From DASUFI01 sp036274635 (GTDB lineage: Bacteria; Planctomycetota; B15-G4): 32,844 nt of DNA. The stretch spans positions 1 to 32,844 of the forward strand of contig DASUFI010000234.1 of assembly GCA_036274635.1 (NCBI GenBank). Direction: 5' to 3'. Shown piece by piece: positions 7,125 to 14,417 of this stretch (position 1 is its first letter; every line of letters starts with the position of its first letter). The notes beneath the pieces are model-generated. The model saw only the letters and a list, made by a program, of their open reading frames with translations, made no database searches and was not told where the DNA came from. The position numbers were made by a program, and so were the translations under genes.

Positions 7125-7643
7125 ATGAAGAAGTTGCTGCCGCTCGCAGTGTGCGCGCTCGCCGTCCTGATCCTTCCGTCGGCCAGCGGCGACGCGCCGA
7201 CACATGTCCTCTCCTTCCACAGGATGTACGGCGTCGATGGCCCCTTCCTCGGCGAGGACAACGCCATCCAGGGCGTCCCGGGGGACGAGCTGCCGTGGGT
7301 CCTGAAGTCGGCCAACGGGTCGCTGACCACCAAGGGCCAGCTGAACATCAGCGTCAAGGGCCTCGTCTTCTCGGACGACGACAAGGTGCCGCCCGATCTG
7401 CAGGGCATCAACGACGAGACCGAGTTCCGCGCGCTCGTCTCGTGCCTCACGGAGGACGATCAGGACCAGGTGGTCCAGGTCCACGTCGTCACGGAGGGCT
7501 TCCCGGCCACCGTCACCGGCAACTGCCAGATCCACGCGAAGATCGATCTTCCCGACCCGTGCATCGCGCCGGTGGTGTTCGTGATGGCTGGCTCGGAGGA
7601 CAAGTGGTTCGCCGTGACCGGCGTGGAGCTCGCGGAGGACTGA
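7125..7643 (+). CDS. Small secreted protein of unknown function
   Basis: 172 aa. It starts at M-K-K-L-L-P-L-A-V with GAGGT 8 nt upstream and has a classical signal peptide (about residues 1-22, cleavage near S-A-S-G). The mature part is acidic, with many Asp, Glu and Val, and contains two cysteines in likely beta-rich context (L-V-S-C-L-T, T-G-N-C-Q-I) plus one near D-P-C-I. No domain is recognised. Upstream in-frame extension to 6939 would run through the preceding terminator and is rejected. A 12-bp hairpin follows the gene. Presumably an extracytoplasmic protein; function unknown. Confidence 0.75.
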   Translation: MKKLLPLAVCALAVLILPSASGDAPTHVLSFHRMYGVDGPFLGEDNAIQGVPGDELPWVLKSANGSLTTKGQLNISVKGLVFSDDDKVPPDLQGINDETEFRALVSCLTEDDQDQVVQVHVVTEGFPATVTGNCQIHAKIDLPDPCIAPVVFVMAGSEDKWFAVTGVELAED

Positions 7644-7676
7644 GACCCGCCGGCCCCCAAGGGTCGCAGCCGCTGT

Positions 7677-7707
7677 CAGCCGGCGGGCGTTTCGTGCCCG
7701 CCGGCTG
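7677..7707. terminator. Terminator-like hairpin
   Basis: CAGCCGGCGGGC (7677-7688) and GCCCGCCGGCTG (7696-7707) form a perfect 12-bp stem around a 7-base loop GTTTCGT, 33 bp after the stop of the 7125 gene. No T-tract follows, so it could slow or end transcription, or protect the mRNA 3' end. Confidence 0.6.
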
Positions 7708-7763
7708 AAGCTCTATCGTGGCGCGCCATGTCGTCCTTCCGCGCCCGCATCGCCGGCTGAGTC

Positions 7764-9020
7764 GTGGCGCGCCGGTCCTCGACGCCGCGGCGGCCTCCGA
7801 GCCTGGTGGTCACGCCCACCGTGCGCAGCGCGGCGCCGCCGGAGGCCGCGGCCGCGCAGCCCGCGCCGGCGCGGGACGCGCGGCCGGTCAGCTACTTCGC
7901 ACCCTGCACCCTCGGGCTCGAGCAGGCGCTGGCGAGCGAGCTGGATGCGCTGGGCGCGCAGCAGGTCGAGTCACGTCCCGGCGGCGCGTCCTTCCGCGGC
8001 GACCGGCGCCTGGGCTACGCCGCCAACCTGTGGCTGCGCTCCGCGATCCGCGTGCAGGAGGAGCTGCTGGCCGCGCCCGCCGCGGGCCGCGACGCGCTCT
8101 ACGAGGCGGTCGGCCAGCTCGACTGGCGGCGCTACCTGGGCGTGGAGCAGACGCTGGCCATCGACGCCTCCGTGCGCGACTCGGCCATCACGCACAGCGG
8201 CTTCGCGGCGCTCACGGCCAAGGACGCCATCGTGGACCAGTTCCGCGCGGCCCTCGGCCGGCGGCCCTCGGTGGACACCACGCGCCCCGACCTGCCGCTC
8301 AAGCTGGTGCTCGTGCGCGACAGGCTCACGCTCTATCGCAACCTCTCGGGCACCAGCCTGCACAAGCGCGGCTGGCGGCCGGTGCAGGTGAAGAGCCCGC
8401 TCAACGAGGCCACGGCCGCCGGCATCCTCATCCTCTCCGGCTGGGACCGCGCCTCGCCGATCGCGGATCCGATGTGCGGCTCAGGCACCTTCCTCATCGA
8501 GGCCGCGGGCCTCGCGGCCGATCGCGCGCCCGGGCTGCAGCGCAGCTTCGCCTTCCAGCTGTGGCCCGACTTCGACGCGGCGCTGTGGTCCGCGCTGCGC
8601 GCCGAGGCCGTGGCTCGCGCGCGCCGCTCGCTGCCCTTCGTGCTCGAGGGCGCCGACCGCCACGCCGGCGCCGTCGCGATCGCGCAGCAGAGCGCCGAGG
8701 CCGCCGGCGTCGCCGGCCTGCTGCGCCTGCGCGTGGCGGGCGCCGCCGAGTGGCAGCCGTCGCAGCCGCCCGCCGCCGTCTTCTGCAACCCGCCCTGGGG
8801 CGAGCGCCTGGGCGAGGGCGAGGACCTCGCGCAGAGCTGGCGCGACCTCGGCCGCTTCCTGCACGAGCGCTGCACAGGCGCCCGCGCCTTCGTGCTGTGC
8901 GGCCACCCCGAGCTCACGCGCCACCTCGGCCTGCGAGCCGGCCGCCGCTGGCCCGTGATGAACGGCCCCATCGAGTGCCGGCTGCTCGAATATGAGGTGC
9001 GTGCCGCGGAGGCGCGGTAG
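7764..9020 (+). CDS. THUMP domain class I SAM-dependent RNA methyltransferase (RlmL/YpsC type)
   Basis: 418 aa. A low-complexity N-terminus (about 1-40) is followed by A-P-C-T-L-G-L-E-Q-A-L and a THUMP RNA-binding region (about 45-190). The methyltransferase domain shows motif I as D235-P-M-C-G-S-G-T and the catalytic motif N342-P-P-W with G-E-R-L after it. This is the signature of enzymes making N2-methylguanosine in 23S rRNA; E. coli RlmKL G2445 methylation is the model. The RlmK half is absent, as in Gram-positive YpsC. A GTG at 7764 is the only usable upstream start: an in-frame ATG at 7728 is followed by a TGA at 7758. The start sits in the second copy of a 12-bp direct repeat (7716-7727 and 7762-7773). 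Confidence 0.88.
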   Translation: MARRSSTPRRPPSLVVTPTVRSAAPPEAAAAQPAPARDARPVSYFAPCTLGLEQALASELDALGAQQVESRPGGASFRGDRRLGYAANLWLRSAIRVQEELLAAPAAGRDALYEAVGQLDWRRYLGVEQTLAIDASVRDSAITHSGFAALTAKDAIVDQFRAALGRRPSVDTTRPDLPLKLVLVRDRLTLYRNLSGTSLHKRGWRPVQVKSPLNEATAAGILILSGWDRASPIADPMCGSGTFLIEAAGLAADRAPGLQRSFAFQLWPDFDAALWSALRAEAVARARRSLPFVLEGADRHAGAVAIAQQSAEAAGVAGLLRLRVAGAAEWQPSQPPAAVFCNPPWGERLGEGEDLAQSWRDLGRFLHERCTGARAFVLCGHPELTRHLGLRAGRRWPVMNGPIECRLLEYEVRAAEAR

Positions 9021-9061
9021 ACTCGCGCCCCGTGCGCCTCCCTCCCGCCGGAGTGACTGCC

Positions 9062-9259
9062 ATGGCCATCAAGCGCGTCTGGATCGAGCCCGGCTGCATC
9101 GTCTGCAACCTCAGCTCCGACACCTGCCCCGAGGTCTTCGAGGTCCCCGATGGCTCGGACACGGCCGTGGTGAAGGCCGGCCTGGACTACGACAAGCTCG
9201 AGGCGAAGATCCGCGAGGCGGCCGAGGCCTGCCCGGTGGGGGTCATCAAGATCGAGTGA
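9062..9259 (+). CDS. Small ferredoxin-like iron-sulfur protein
   Basis: 65 aa, starting at M-A-I-K-R-V-W-I-E with GGAG 8 nt upstream. Cysteines are arranged C-I-V-C near residue 15, then T-C-P-E-V-F, then a distant A-C-P-V-G-V-I-K near the C-terminus. This is the pattern of single-cluster [4Fe-4S]/[3Fe-4S] ferredoxins, including the C-P-E-V-F and C-P-V-x-x-I contexts. It would act as a soluble electron carrier; the partner is not evident from the neighbours (rRNA methyltransferase upstream, DNA-binding protein convergent downstream). The upstream GTG at 9032 would add ten residues but has no better ribosome site. Confidence 0.85.
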   Translation: MAIKRVWIEPGCIVCNLSSDTCPEVFEVPDGSDTAVVKAGLDYDKLEAKIREAAEACPVGVIKIE

Positions 9260-9264
9260 TGCGC

Positions 9265-9882
9265 TCAGCCCGGCGCGGCAGCGGATGCCGCGGCGGTCGT
9301 CGCAGCCATCCCCGCAGCCTTCGGCCTGGTCGCAGCCGACGGGCGGCGCGAGGGTGCGCGCGACGTCTTGCGGCCGCTGGCCTTGCGCTTCGCCTTGCGG
9401 ACGCGCCGCGCCTTGCGCGCTCGCGGCGCCGTCTTGGGGGCAGCGCTCTTCGCGCCGGACTTCAGCACATAGGCGCCGCGCCCGGCGTGGCGGAACTCGC
9501 TGCTCTTGCCCATGACGTTGGCGCACATCATCGCGAGGTGCGGGCTGCTGCTCCTGTATCCGGCGCGCTTCGCCGCGACCGCGGCCTCGGCGGGCGAGAT
9601 CGTCGTGCCTGCGCGCACGCCCTTGATGATGGCGGCCAGCAGCGTGAGACCGCCCTTGTTGCGGCTGCCCTTGGGACGGCCGGGCCCGCGCCGGCCGACG
9701 CGTCCGGGCGGGCGGCCGCGGCGGCGCGGCAGGCCGTCCACGCCCAGCCCAGCCAGCTCGGCCTCGATGGCCGCGAGCCGGGCGACGAGCCGCTTGTGCC
9801 GCTCGAGCAGCCTGCCGGAGCTGGCTTCGCGCCGGGCGAGCTCGCGGCGCAGGTCGGAGACGGACAGGGAACGCAGGGTCAT
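9265..9882 (-). CDS. AT-hook / H1-like DNA-binding protein with HTH-like core
   Basis: 205 aa from M-T-L-R-S-L, chosen because GAGG lies 7 nt upstream; an ATG at 9912 would add ten residues. Residues 1-50 are a likely coiled coil (L-R-R-E-L-A-R-R-E, R-L-V-A-R-L-A-A-I-E-A-E-L). Next come two AT-hook-like cores, R-R-R-G-R-P-P-G-R and R-G-P-G-R-P-K-G-S. Then follows a 60-residue helical domain ending F-R-H-A-G-R-G-A-Y-V-L, resembling the winged HARE-HTH/HB1 fold. The tail is rich in Lys, Arg, Ala, Ser and Pro, like histone H1. Probable nucleoid-associated protein or minor-groove binder; similar architectures occur in planctomycetes. It converges on the ferredoxin gene with 5 bp between them. Confidence 0.75.
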   Translation of the reverse strand: MTLRSLSVSDLRRELARREASSGRLLERHKRLVARLAAIEAELAGLGVDGLPRRRGRPPGRVGRRGPGRPKGSRNKGGLTLLAAIIKGVRAGTTISPAEAAVAAKRAGYRSSSPHLAMMCANVMGKSSEFRHAGRGAYVLKSGAKSAAPKTAPRARKARRVRKAKRKASGRKTSRAPSRRPSAATRPKAAGMAATTAAASAAAPG

Positions 9883-10327
9883 GGGGGATCCTCGGGAGCT
9901 TCGATCACCCACTAGACATCAGATGTCAGCGCGGATCAATGACGCGCAGGACACGCGGAGCGACTTGGTTGCGCTCCTGCCCGACAGTCAAAGGCGACCT
10001 CGCGGGAGACTCCAGGGAAAAGGGGAAGAAGGGGAAGAAGGAGTTTGACGCCCGATGAAGGGCAACCCGCGAGGTCGACCGGCGGGGATCCTACCTTGCT
10101 CGGGGAAAACAAGTGAATGCTCGCCGGGAACGATTCTTCGTCAGCGGGTTCGCGCGCTCGGTCAGCCCTCGGCAACGGCGGCATCTCGCGCCTTGCGGGC
10201 GCTCCACACGGCGGCCGGGGCCTGACGCTCGTGGCGGAAGACAACTTCGTAGCAGGGCCTGTGCCGGCTCTGGATGTGGACAGTCCCCCGCGCCCGGCCG
10301 CTGGGCGGCACGGCTAGACTGCGCGCC
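9883..10327. other. 445-bp intergenic region without a supported gene
   Basis: This lies between two divergently transcribed genes and should hold both promoters. A 29-base polypurine run (10015-10043) with a repeated GGGGAAGAA unit is the only marked feature. Short ORFs on both strands here have no recognisable product and no convincing start. Confidence 0.4.
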
Positions 10328-10630
10328 ATGAAGCGGCCCAGGAGCGTCCCCTGCGCGCACTGTGGCATTCCCGTCCCGGCGGGGTCCCTCGCGTGTCCGG
10401 AGTGCGGCTCGGACGCCGCCACCGGCTGGTCCGAGGAGGCGTCGGCCTTCGAGGGCGATCCGCCCACGGGCTACGACGACGATCCGGACTTCGACTACGA
10501 GGAGGCGCTGCGCTCGGAAGGTCTGGCCGGGGACGGCCGGCCCTCGCGCGCGGCGGTGCGGAGGCGCTGGGTCCTCGCACTGAGCGTGCTGATCATCGTG
10601 TGCATCCTGCTGTGGCTGACGAGGCGCTGA
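10328..10630 (+). CDS. Zinc-ribbon protein with C-terminal membrane anchor
   Basis: 100 aa. Cysteines C9-A-H-C12 and C23-P-E-C26 form a zinc-ribbon knuckle pair at the N-terminus. They are followed by an acidic stretch rich in Asp, Glu and Tyr (about 36-60), then a basic R-R-R-W and a single hydrophobic helix (about 79-96) ending in T-R-R. This makes it a tail-anchored protein with its zinc ribbon in the cytoplasm. Such short proteins are common and mostly uncharacterised. The reading frame continues open upstream, but this ATG begins immediately before the zinc ribbon and is the natural start. Confidence 0.75.
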   Translation: MKRPRSVPCAHCGIPVPAGSLACPECGSDAATGWSEEASAFEGDPPTGYDDDPDFDYEEALRSEGLAGDGRPSRAAVRRRWVLALSVLIIVCILLWLTRR

Positions 10631-10777
10631 CGCGCACGGCGGAAGTCGGCCTCGCCGCCACGCGCGCAGAATCGCCAAACGAGCACGCGCGCGCGGCGAA
10701 TATTCTCACCGCGAGTCACTCCTCTCCGCTGCCCGCCGCGATCGAGCGCCGGTCCGTTCTTTGCTGCCGTTCCGTGC

Positions 10778-11458
10778 GTGGCAGCATCCCGAAGGACCTG
10801 GATCGAGGCGGGCATCCTGTTGGCCGTGCTCATCGCGCTGGCCGCGGCGTGGAAGTGGACGCCCCTCGGCGAGTGGGCCAATCCCGCTCGCCTCGGCGCC
10901 GCCCTCGAGCCCTACGGGAACCGCTGGGTCGGCCTGCCGCTGGTCGTCGGCGTCTTCGTCGTGGCCGAGCTGCTCATGTTCCCCGTGGTCGTGCTCATCT
11001 TCATGTGCGGCCTCGCCTTCGGACCCTGGATCGGTGCGCTCTACGCGCTGGTCGGCGTCGTGGTCAGCGCGATCCCGCCCTTCCTGCTGGGGCGCAAGCT
11101 GGGGCGCAGGCGCGTGGAGCGGCTGGGCGGCGCGCCGGTGAGCAAGCTGGTCTCGCTGCTGCAGCGCAAAGGGCTGGTGGCGGTGTTCGTCGTGCGCAAG
11201 ATCCCGGCGCCCTACAGCCTGGTCAACCTCGTGTGCGGCGCATGCGGGCTGAAGCTGGTCGACTTCATCTGGGGGACCATGCTGGGCATGGCCGCAGGCG
11301 TGATCATCATCACGGTGCTCGGCACGGGGCTGCGCCAGGTGCTCACGCACCCGCAGCCAGCGCAGCTGGTCCTGCTGGCGTGCGTGGTCGCGGCGACAGG
11401 CACGACGACGATGCTCCTGCAGCGCCGGCTGAACCGCCGCGCGGGCAGGTCGTCTTGA
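10778..11458 (+). CDS. VTT domain membrane protein (DedA/TVP38/TMEM64 family)
   Basis: 226 aa from a GTG start. Several membrane helices are visible; the VTT core shows V-A-E-L-L-M-F-P-V-V-V-L, G-L-A-F-G-P-W-I-G-A-L-Y and the second half V-R-K-I-P-A-P-Y-S-L-V-N. These match the TVP38 branch, where the G-x-x-F-G-x-x-x-G and R-x-x-P-x-x-P/x-x-x-x-N segments form re-entrant loops. Members include lipid scramblases and transporters. Its stop overlaps the TTG start of the phospholipase D-VTT gene, making it the first gene of a translationally coupled three-gene operon. Confidence 0.85.
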   Translation: MAASRRTWIEAGILLAVLIALAAAWKWTPLGEWANPARLGAALEPYGNRWVGLPLVVGVFVVAELLMFPVVVLIFMCGLAFGPWIGALYALVGVVVSAIPPFLLGRKLGRRRVERLGGAPVSKLVSLLQRKGLVAVFVVRKIPAPYSLVNLVCGACGLKLVDFIWGTMLGMAAGVIIITVLGTGLRQVLTHPQPAQLVLLACVVAATGTTTMLLQRRLNRRAGRSS

Positions 11459-13638
11459 CGAGCCTCGCGCAGAGCGCGCCGGCCGGCCTGCGCGCCGTCC
11501 CCGGACGCAATTGCTGGCGGGTCGAGCGCGCGGAGCGCTTCCACTGCATCCGCGACGGCGAGGAGTACTTCCGCCTCGTGCGCCAGGCCATCCTCGCGGC
11601 GCAGAGCAGCATCTTCATCCTGGGCTGGGACATCGCCGCCGGCGTCGACCTGGCGCCCGGCGCGGAACCCTCCGACGAGCCCACGGAGCTGGCCGCGCTG
11701 CTCGACTACGTCGTCCGTCGCCGCCGCGGCCTGCACTGCCATGTCCTCATCTGGGACTACGCCGCCTTCTACGCCATCGAGCGCGATCCCCTCAGCCGGC
11801 TGCGGCTGGGCCTGGGGACCCATCGCCGCGTGGTCTTCCGCTTCGACGACCGGCACGCCTTCGGCGCCTCGCACCACCAGAAGGTGGTCGTCGTGGACGA
11901 CCGCCTGGCCTTCTCGGGCAGCATCGATCTCACGCACCATCGCTGGGACACCAGCGCGCACCGGCTCGCGGAGCCGCGGCGCCGCAATGCGCTGGGCGGG
12001 CCCTACGGGCCGTACCACGAGGTCGCGGCCATGCTCGAGGGCCCGGCCGCCGCCGCGCTGGGCGAGCTGGCGCGCGCGCGCTGGCGGCGGCGCCACTGGC
12101 GCCGGCCTCTGCCGGCCGTGGCCCCGCGTGCGACGAGCCCGTGGCCGGACGGTGTGGAGGCCGAGCTCCTCGACGTCGACGTCGCCATCGCCCGCACCGA
12201 GCACGCCCTGGCGCGGCGGCCCGCCGTGCGCGAGTGCGAAGCCCTCTTCCTCGACCACATCGCGGGAGCGCGCACGACGCTCTACATCGAGAACCAGTAC
12301 TTCACCAACCCGCGGCTCGGCGCCGCGCTGGCCGAGCGGCTGCGCGAGCCCGACGGGCCGGAGATCGTGGTCGTCGTGCCGCACGAGTGCGAGGGCTGGC
12401 TCGAGCGCCAGACCATGGGCAAGCTGCGCAGTGGCGTGCTGGCCGACCTGCAGGCGGCCGACGCTCACGGCCGCCTGAGCGTGCTGGTCCCGTACGCCTC
12501 GCGCGCGAGCGAGACCTGCACCTTCATCCACTCCAAGGTCATGGTCGTCGACGACGACGTGCTGCGCATCGGGTCGGCCAACCTGTCCAACCGCTCGATG
12601 GGCTTCGACACGGAGTGCGACGTCGCGGTGCTCTCCCAGGGCGACGACGGCGTCCGCGCCGGCATCCGCCAGGTGCGCGCGGCCCTGGTCGCCGAGCACC
12701 TGGGCGTGGAGCCCGACGACGTGGAGGCGGCCGTCGCCCGCGAGGGCTCGCTGCGGGCAGCCATCGCGGCCCTGTCGGGCGGAGACCGCACGCTCGCGCC
12801 CTACGAGCTGCCCGCCGACGCGGATGAGGAGCCCGCTGCCGTCGTGCGCGACACCGTCGACCCCGATGAGCCGCTGCCGATGAGCCAGGCCGTGGACCAG
12901 CTCGGGCCCGAGCTCGCCGAGAGCGAGCCGCGCAGCCGGCTCCTGAGCTGGACGCTGCCAGCGGCCACCCTGGCCGTGGCGCTGCTCGTGGGCTGGCGAG
13001 CCTTGGAAGCCGGCCACTGGACCACCCTGTCGGAGCTGCGCGAGCTGCTCGCGATGGTGCCGCCGTCCGCCCGGGAGTTCCTCGCCGGCCTGGGGATCTT
13101 CGTCGCCTGCGGCCTCAGCTTCGTGCCGCTCGAGGTGCTCGTCTTCGCGGCCGTCCTGCTCTTCGGACCGGGCCACGGCAGCGCGCTGGCCCTGCTGGGG
13201 ACCGCGCTGTGCGCGGCGCTCGGTTACGACGCGGGACGCGCGCTGGGGCGGGACCGGCTGCTGGCCTGGCTGGGCGCGCGTGGCCAGCGGCTGTGGCCCC
13301 ACGCCGACGGGCATGGGACCCTGACCGTGGCCGTGCTGCACCTCGTGTCCGTCGCGTCCGCCAACTGGATCCACCTGCTGAGCGGCGCTGCACGCGTGCC
13401 GCTGCGCGACTTCGCGGCCGGCACGCTGCTGGGCATCGCGCCCGTGCTGCTGGCGCTGGGCGCGTTGGCCGTGCTCGTGCGGCGGCTGCTGCTGCACCCC
13501 GGACTGGGCATCGCGCTCGTCACGGCCGGCCTGGCCTTCGCGCTGGCGCTGGCCGTCCGGCGCGTGCGCAGCTCGCTCATCCGCAGGCACAGCGACCCCA
13601 TGCTGCGCGCGGGGCGCGAGCGGGATGCCTACGGATGA
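11455..13638 (+). CDS. Phospholipase D-like (cardiolipin synthase-type) protein fused to a VTT membrane domain
   Basis: 727 aa. Two HKD motifs are intact: H141-Q-K143-x4-D148 followed by G-S-I-D, and H359-S-K361-x4-D366 followed by G-S-A-N-L-S. This places it in the PLD superfamily; the layout resembles bacterial cardiolipin synthases and PLDs. From about residue 500 the protein becomes hydrophobic and contains a VTT domain (G-L-S-F-V-P-L-E-V-L, L-F-G-P-G-H-G, S-A-N-W-I-H-L-L-S-G-A). One polypeptide thus joins a phosphatidyl-transferring or hydrolysing enzyme to a putative lipid scramblase. The TTG start is inferred from its TTGA overlap with the upstream gene and the AGG before it. The stop overlaps the EEP gene start (ATGA). 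Confidence 0.88.
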   Translation: MTSLAQSAPAGLRAVPGRNCWRVERAERFHCIRDGEEYFRLVRQAILAAQSSIFILGWDIAAGVDLAPGAEPSDEPTELAALLDYVVRRRRGLHCHVLIWDYAAFYAIERDPLSRLRLGLGTHRRVVFRFDDRHAFGASHHQKVVVVDDRLAFSGSIDLTHHRWDTSAHRLAEPRRRNALGGPYGPYHEVAAMLEGPAAAALGELARARWRRRHWRRPLPAVAPRATSPWPDGVEAELLDVDVAIARTEHALARRPAVRECEALFLDHIAGARTTLYIENQYFTNPRLGAALAERLREPDGPEIVVVVPHECEGWLERQTMGKLRSGVLADLQAADAHGRLSVLVPYASRASETCTFIHSKVMVVDDDVLRIGSANLSNRSMGFDTECDVAVLSQGDDGVRAGIRQVRAALVAEHLGVEPDDVEAAVAREGSLRAAIAALSGGDRTLAPYELPADADEEPAAVVRDTVDPDEPLPMSQAVDQLGPELAESEPRSRLLSWTLPAATLAVALLVGWRALEAGHWTTLSELRELLAMVPPSAREFLAGLGIFVACGLSFVPLEVLVFAAVLLFGPGHGSALALLGTALCAALGYDAGRALGRDRLLAWLGARGQRLWPHADGHGTLTVAVLHLVSVASANWIHLLSGAARVPLRDFAAGTLLGIAPVLLALGALAVLVRRLLLHPGLGIALVTAGLAFALALAVRRVRSSLIRRHSDPMLRAGRERDAYG

Positions 13639-14405
13639 TGCCCGCCGGGACCTCGCAGACGCTGCGCGTCGCGACCTTCAACGTGCACTCGTGCGTGGGC
13701 ACCGACCGGCGGCACGACCCCGCGCGCACCTCCGAGGTCGTGGCCGAGCTGGATGCCGACATCGTCGCGCTCCAGGAGTTCCGCTACCCGGCGGACATCG
13801 CGATCGAGACGCGCGCGCCGGTCGTGCTCACCGCGCTGGAGGACTACCAGTGCGCCCTCGGGCCCACCACGACCCGGGACCGGCAGTGCTACGGCAACGT
13901 CCTGCTCACGCGCCACCCCATCCGCGCGGTGCGGCGCATCGACCTCTCGCACCGGCGGCGCGAGCCGCGGGGCGCGCTGCTGGCCACCCTCGACGTGCGC
14001 GGGCTCGCGCTGCACGTCATCGCGACGCACCTCGGCCTGCGCCTGGCCGAGCGGCGCCTGCAGGTCCGCCGCATCGTCGAGCTGGTCGACGAGCTGCAGA
14101 GCGCCTTCACCGTCATCCTCGGCGACTTCAACGACTGGCTGCCGGGCCGGTCGCTCGTGCACGTCCTCGACCAGCGCCTCGGCTCCGGCCCGCCGCCGCG
14201 CTCCTTCCCGGTGGGCTTCCCGCTGCTGGCCCTCGACCGCATCTGGGTGCAGCCGCGCGCGGCGCTGCGCACGCTGGGCGTGCACGTCACGCCGCGCTCG
14301 CGCGTGGCGTCCGATCACCTGCCCGTCGTGGCCGAGCTGGACGCGCCGCTTCCGCCCGCCGCGGCGCTGGCCGAGCACCCGCGGACGGAACGCATCACGC
14401 CGTGA
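13635..14405 (+). CDS. Endonuclease/exonuclease/phosphatase (EEP) family protein, YbhP-like
   Basis: 256 aa. EEP motifs in order: V-A-T-F-N-V-H-S (about 12-19), A-L-Q-E-F, V-I-L-G-D-F-N-D-W and S-D-H-L-P-V-V near the end. These are the metal-binding and catalytic Asn, Glu, Asp and His positions of the DNase I-like fold. No signal peptide. Genes of this type sit beside cardiolipin synthase ClsB in E. coli (ybhP), and the order here (VTT, PLD-VTT, EEP) suggests a role in phospholipid phosphodiester turnover rather than DNA repair, which is inference from context. Two adjacent ATG codons (13635, 13638) could serve; the first overlaps the upstream stop. Confidence 0.88.
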   Translation: MMPAGTSQTLRVATFNVHSCVGTDRRHDPARTSEVVAELDADIVALQEFRYPADIAIETRAPVVLTALEDYQCALGPTTTRDRQCYGNVLLTRHPIRAVRRIDLSHRRREPRGALLATLDVRGLALHVIATHLGLRLAERRLQVRRIVELVDELQSAFTVILGDFNDWLPGRSLVHVLDQRLGSGPPPRSFPVGFPLLALDRIWVQPRAALRTLGVHVTPRSRVASDHLPVVAELDAPLPPAAALAEHPRTERITP

Positions 14406-14417
14406 GCGGAGGGCTGC

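Noticed and set aside
7728..7760. ATG at 7728 followed by in-frame TGA as a second selenocysteine site
   Set aside because: No conserved cysteine context is expected in the variable N-terminus, and a GTG start just after the TGA explains the gene.
10015..10043. Polypurine GGGGAAGAA repeat as a triplex or phase-variation tract
   Set aside because: Only two imperfect units, not inside or close to a start codon of a gene.
10162..10275. Minus-strand peptide H-R-P-C-Y-E-V-V-F-R-H-E-R as a gene fragment
   Set aside because: It looks protein-like but has no start, no recognised family and lies in the divergent promoter region of two good genes.
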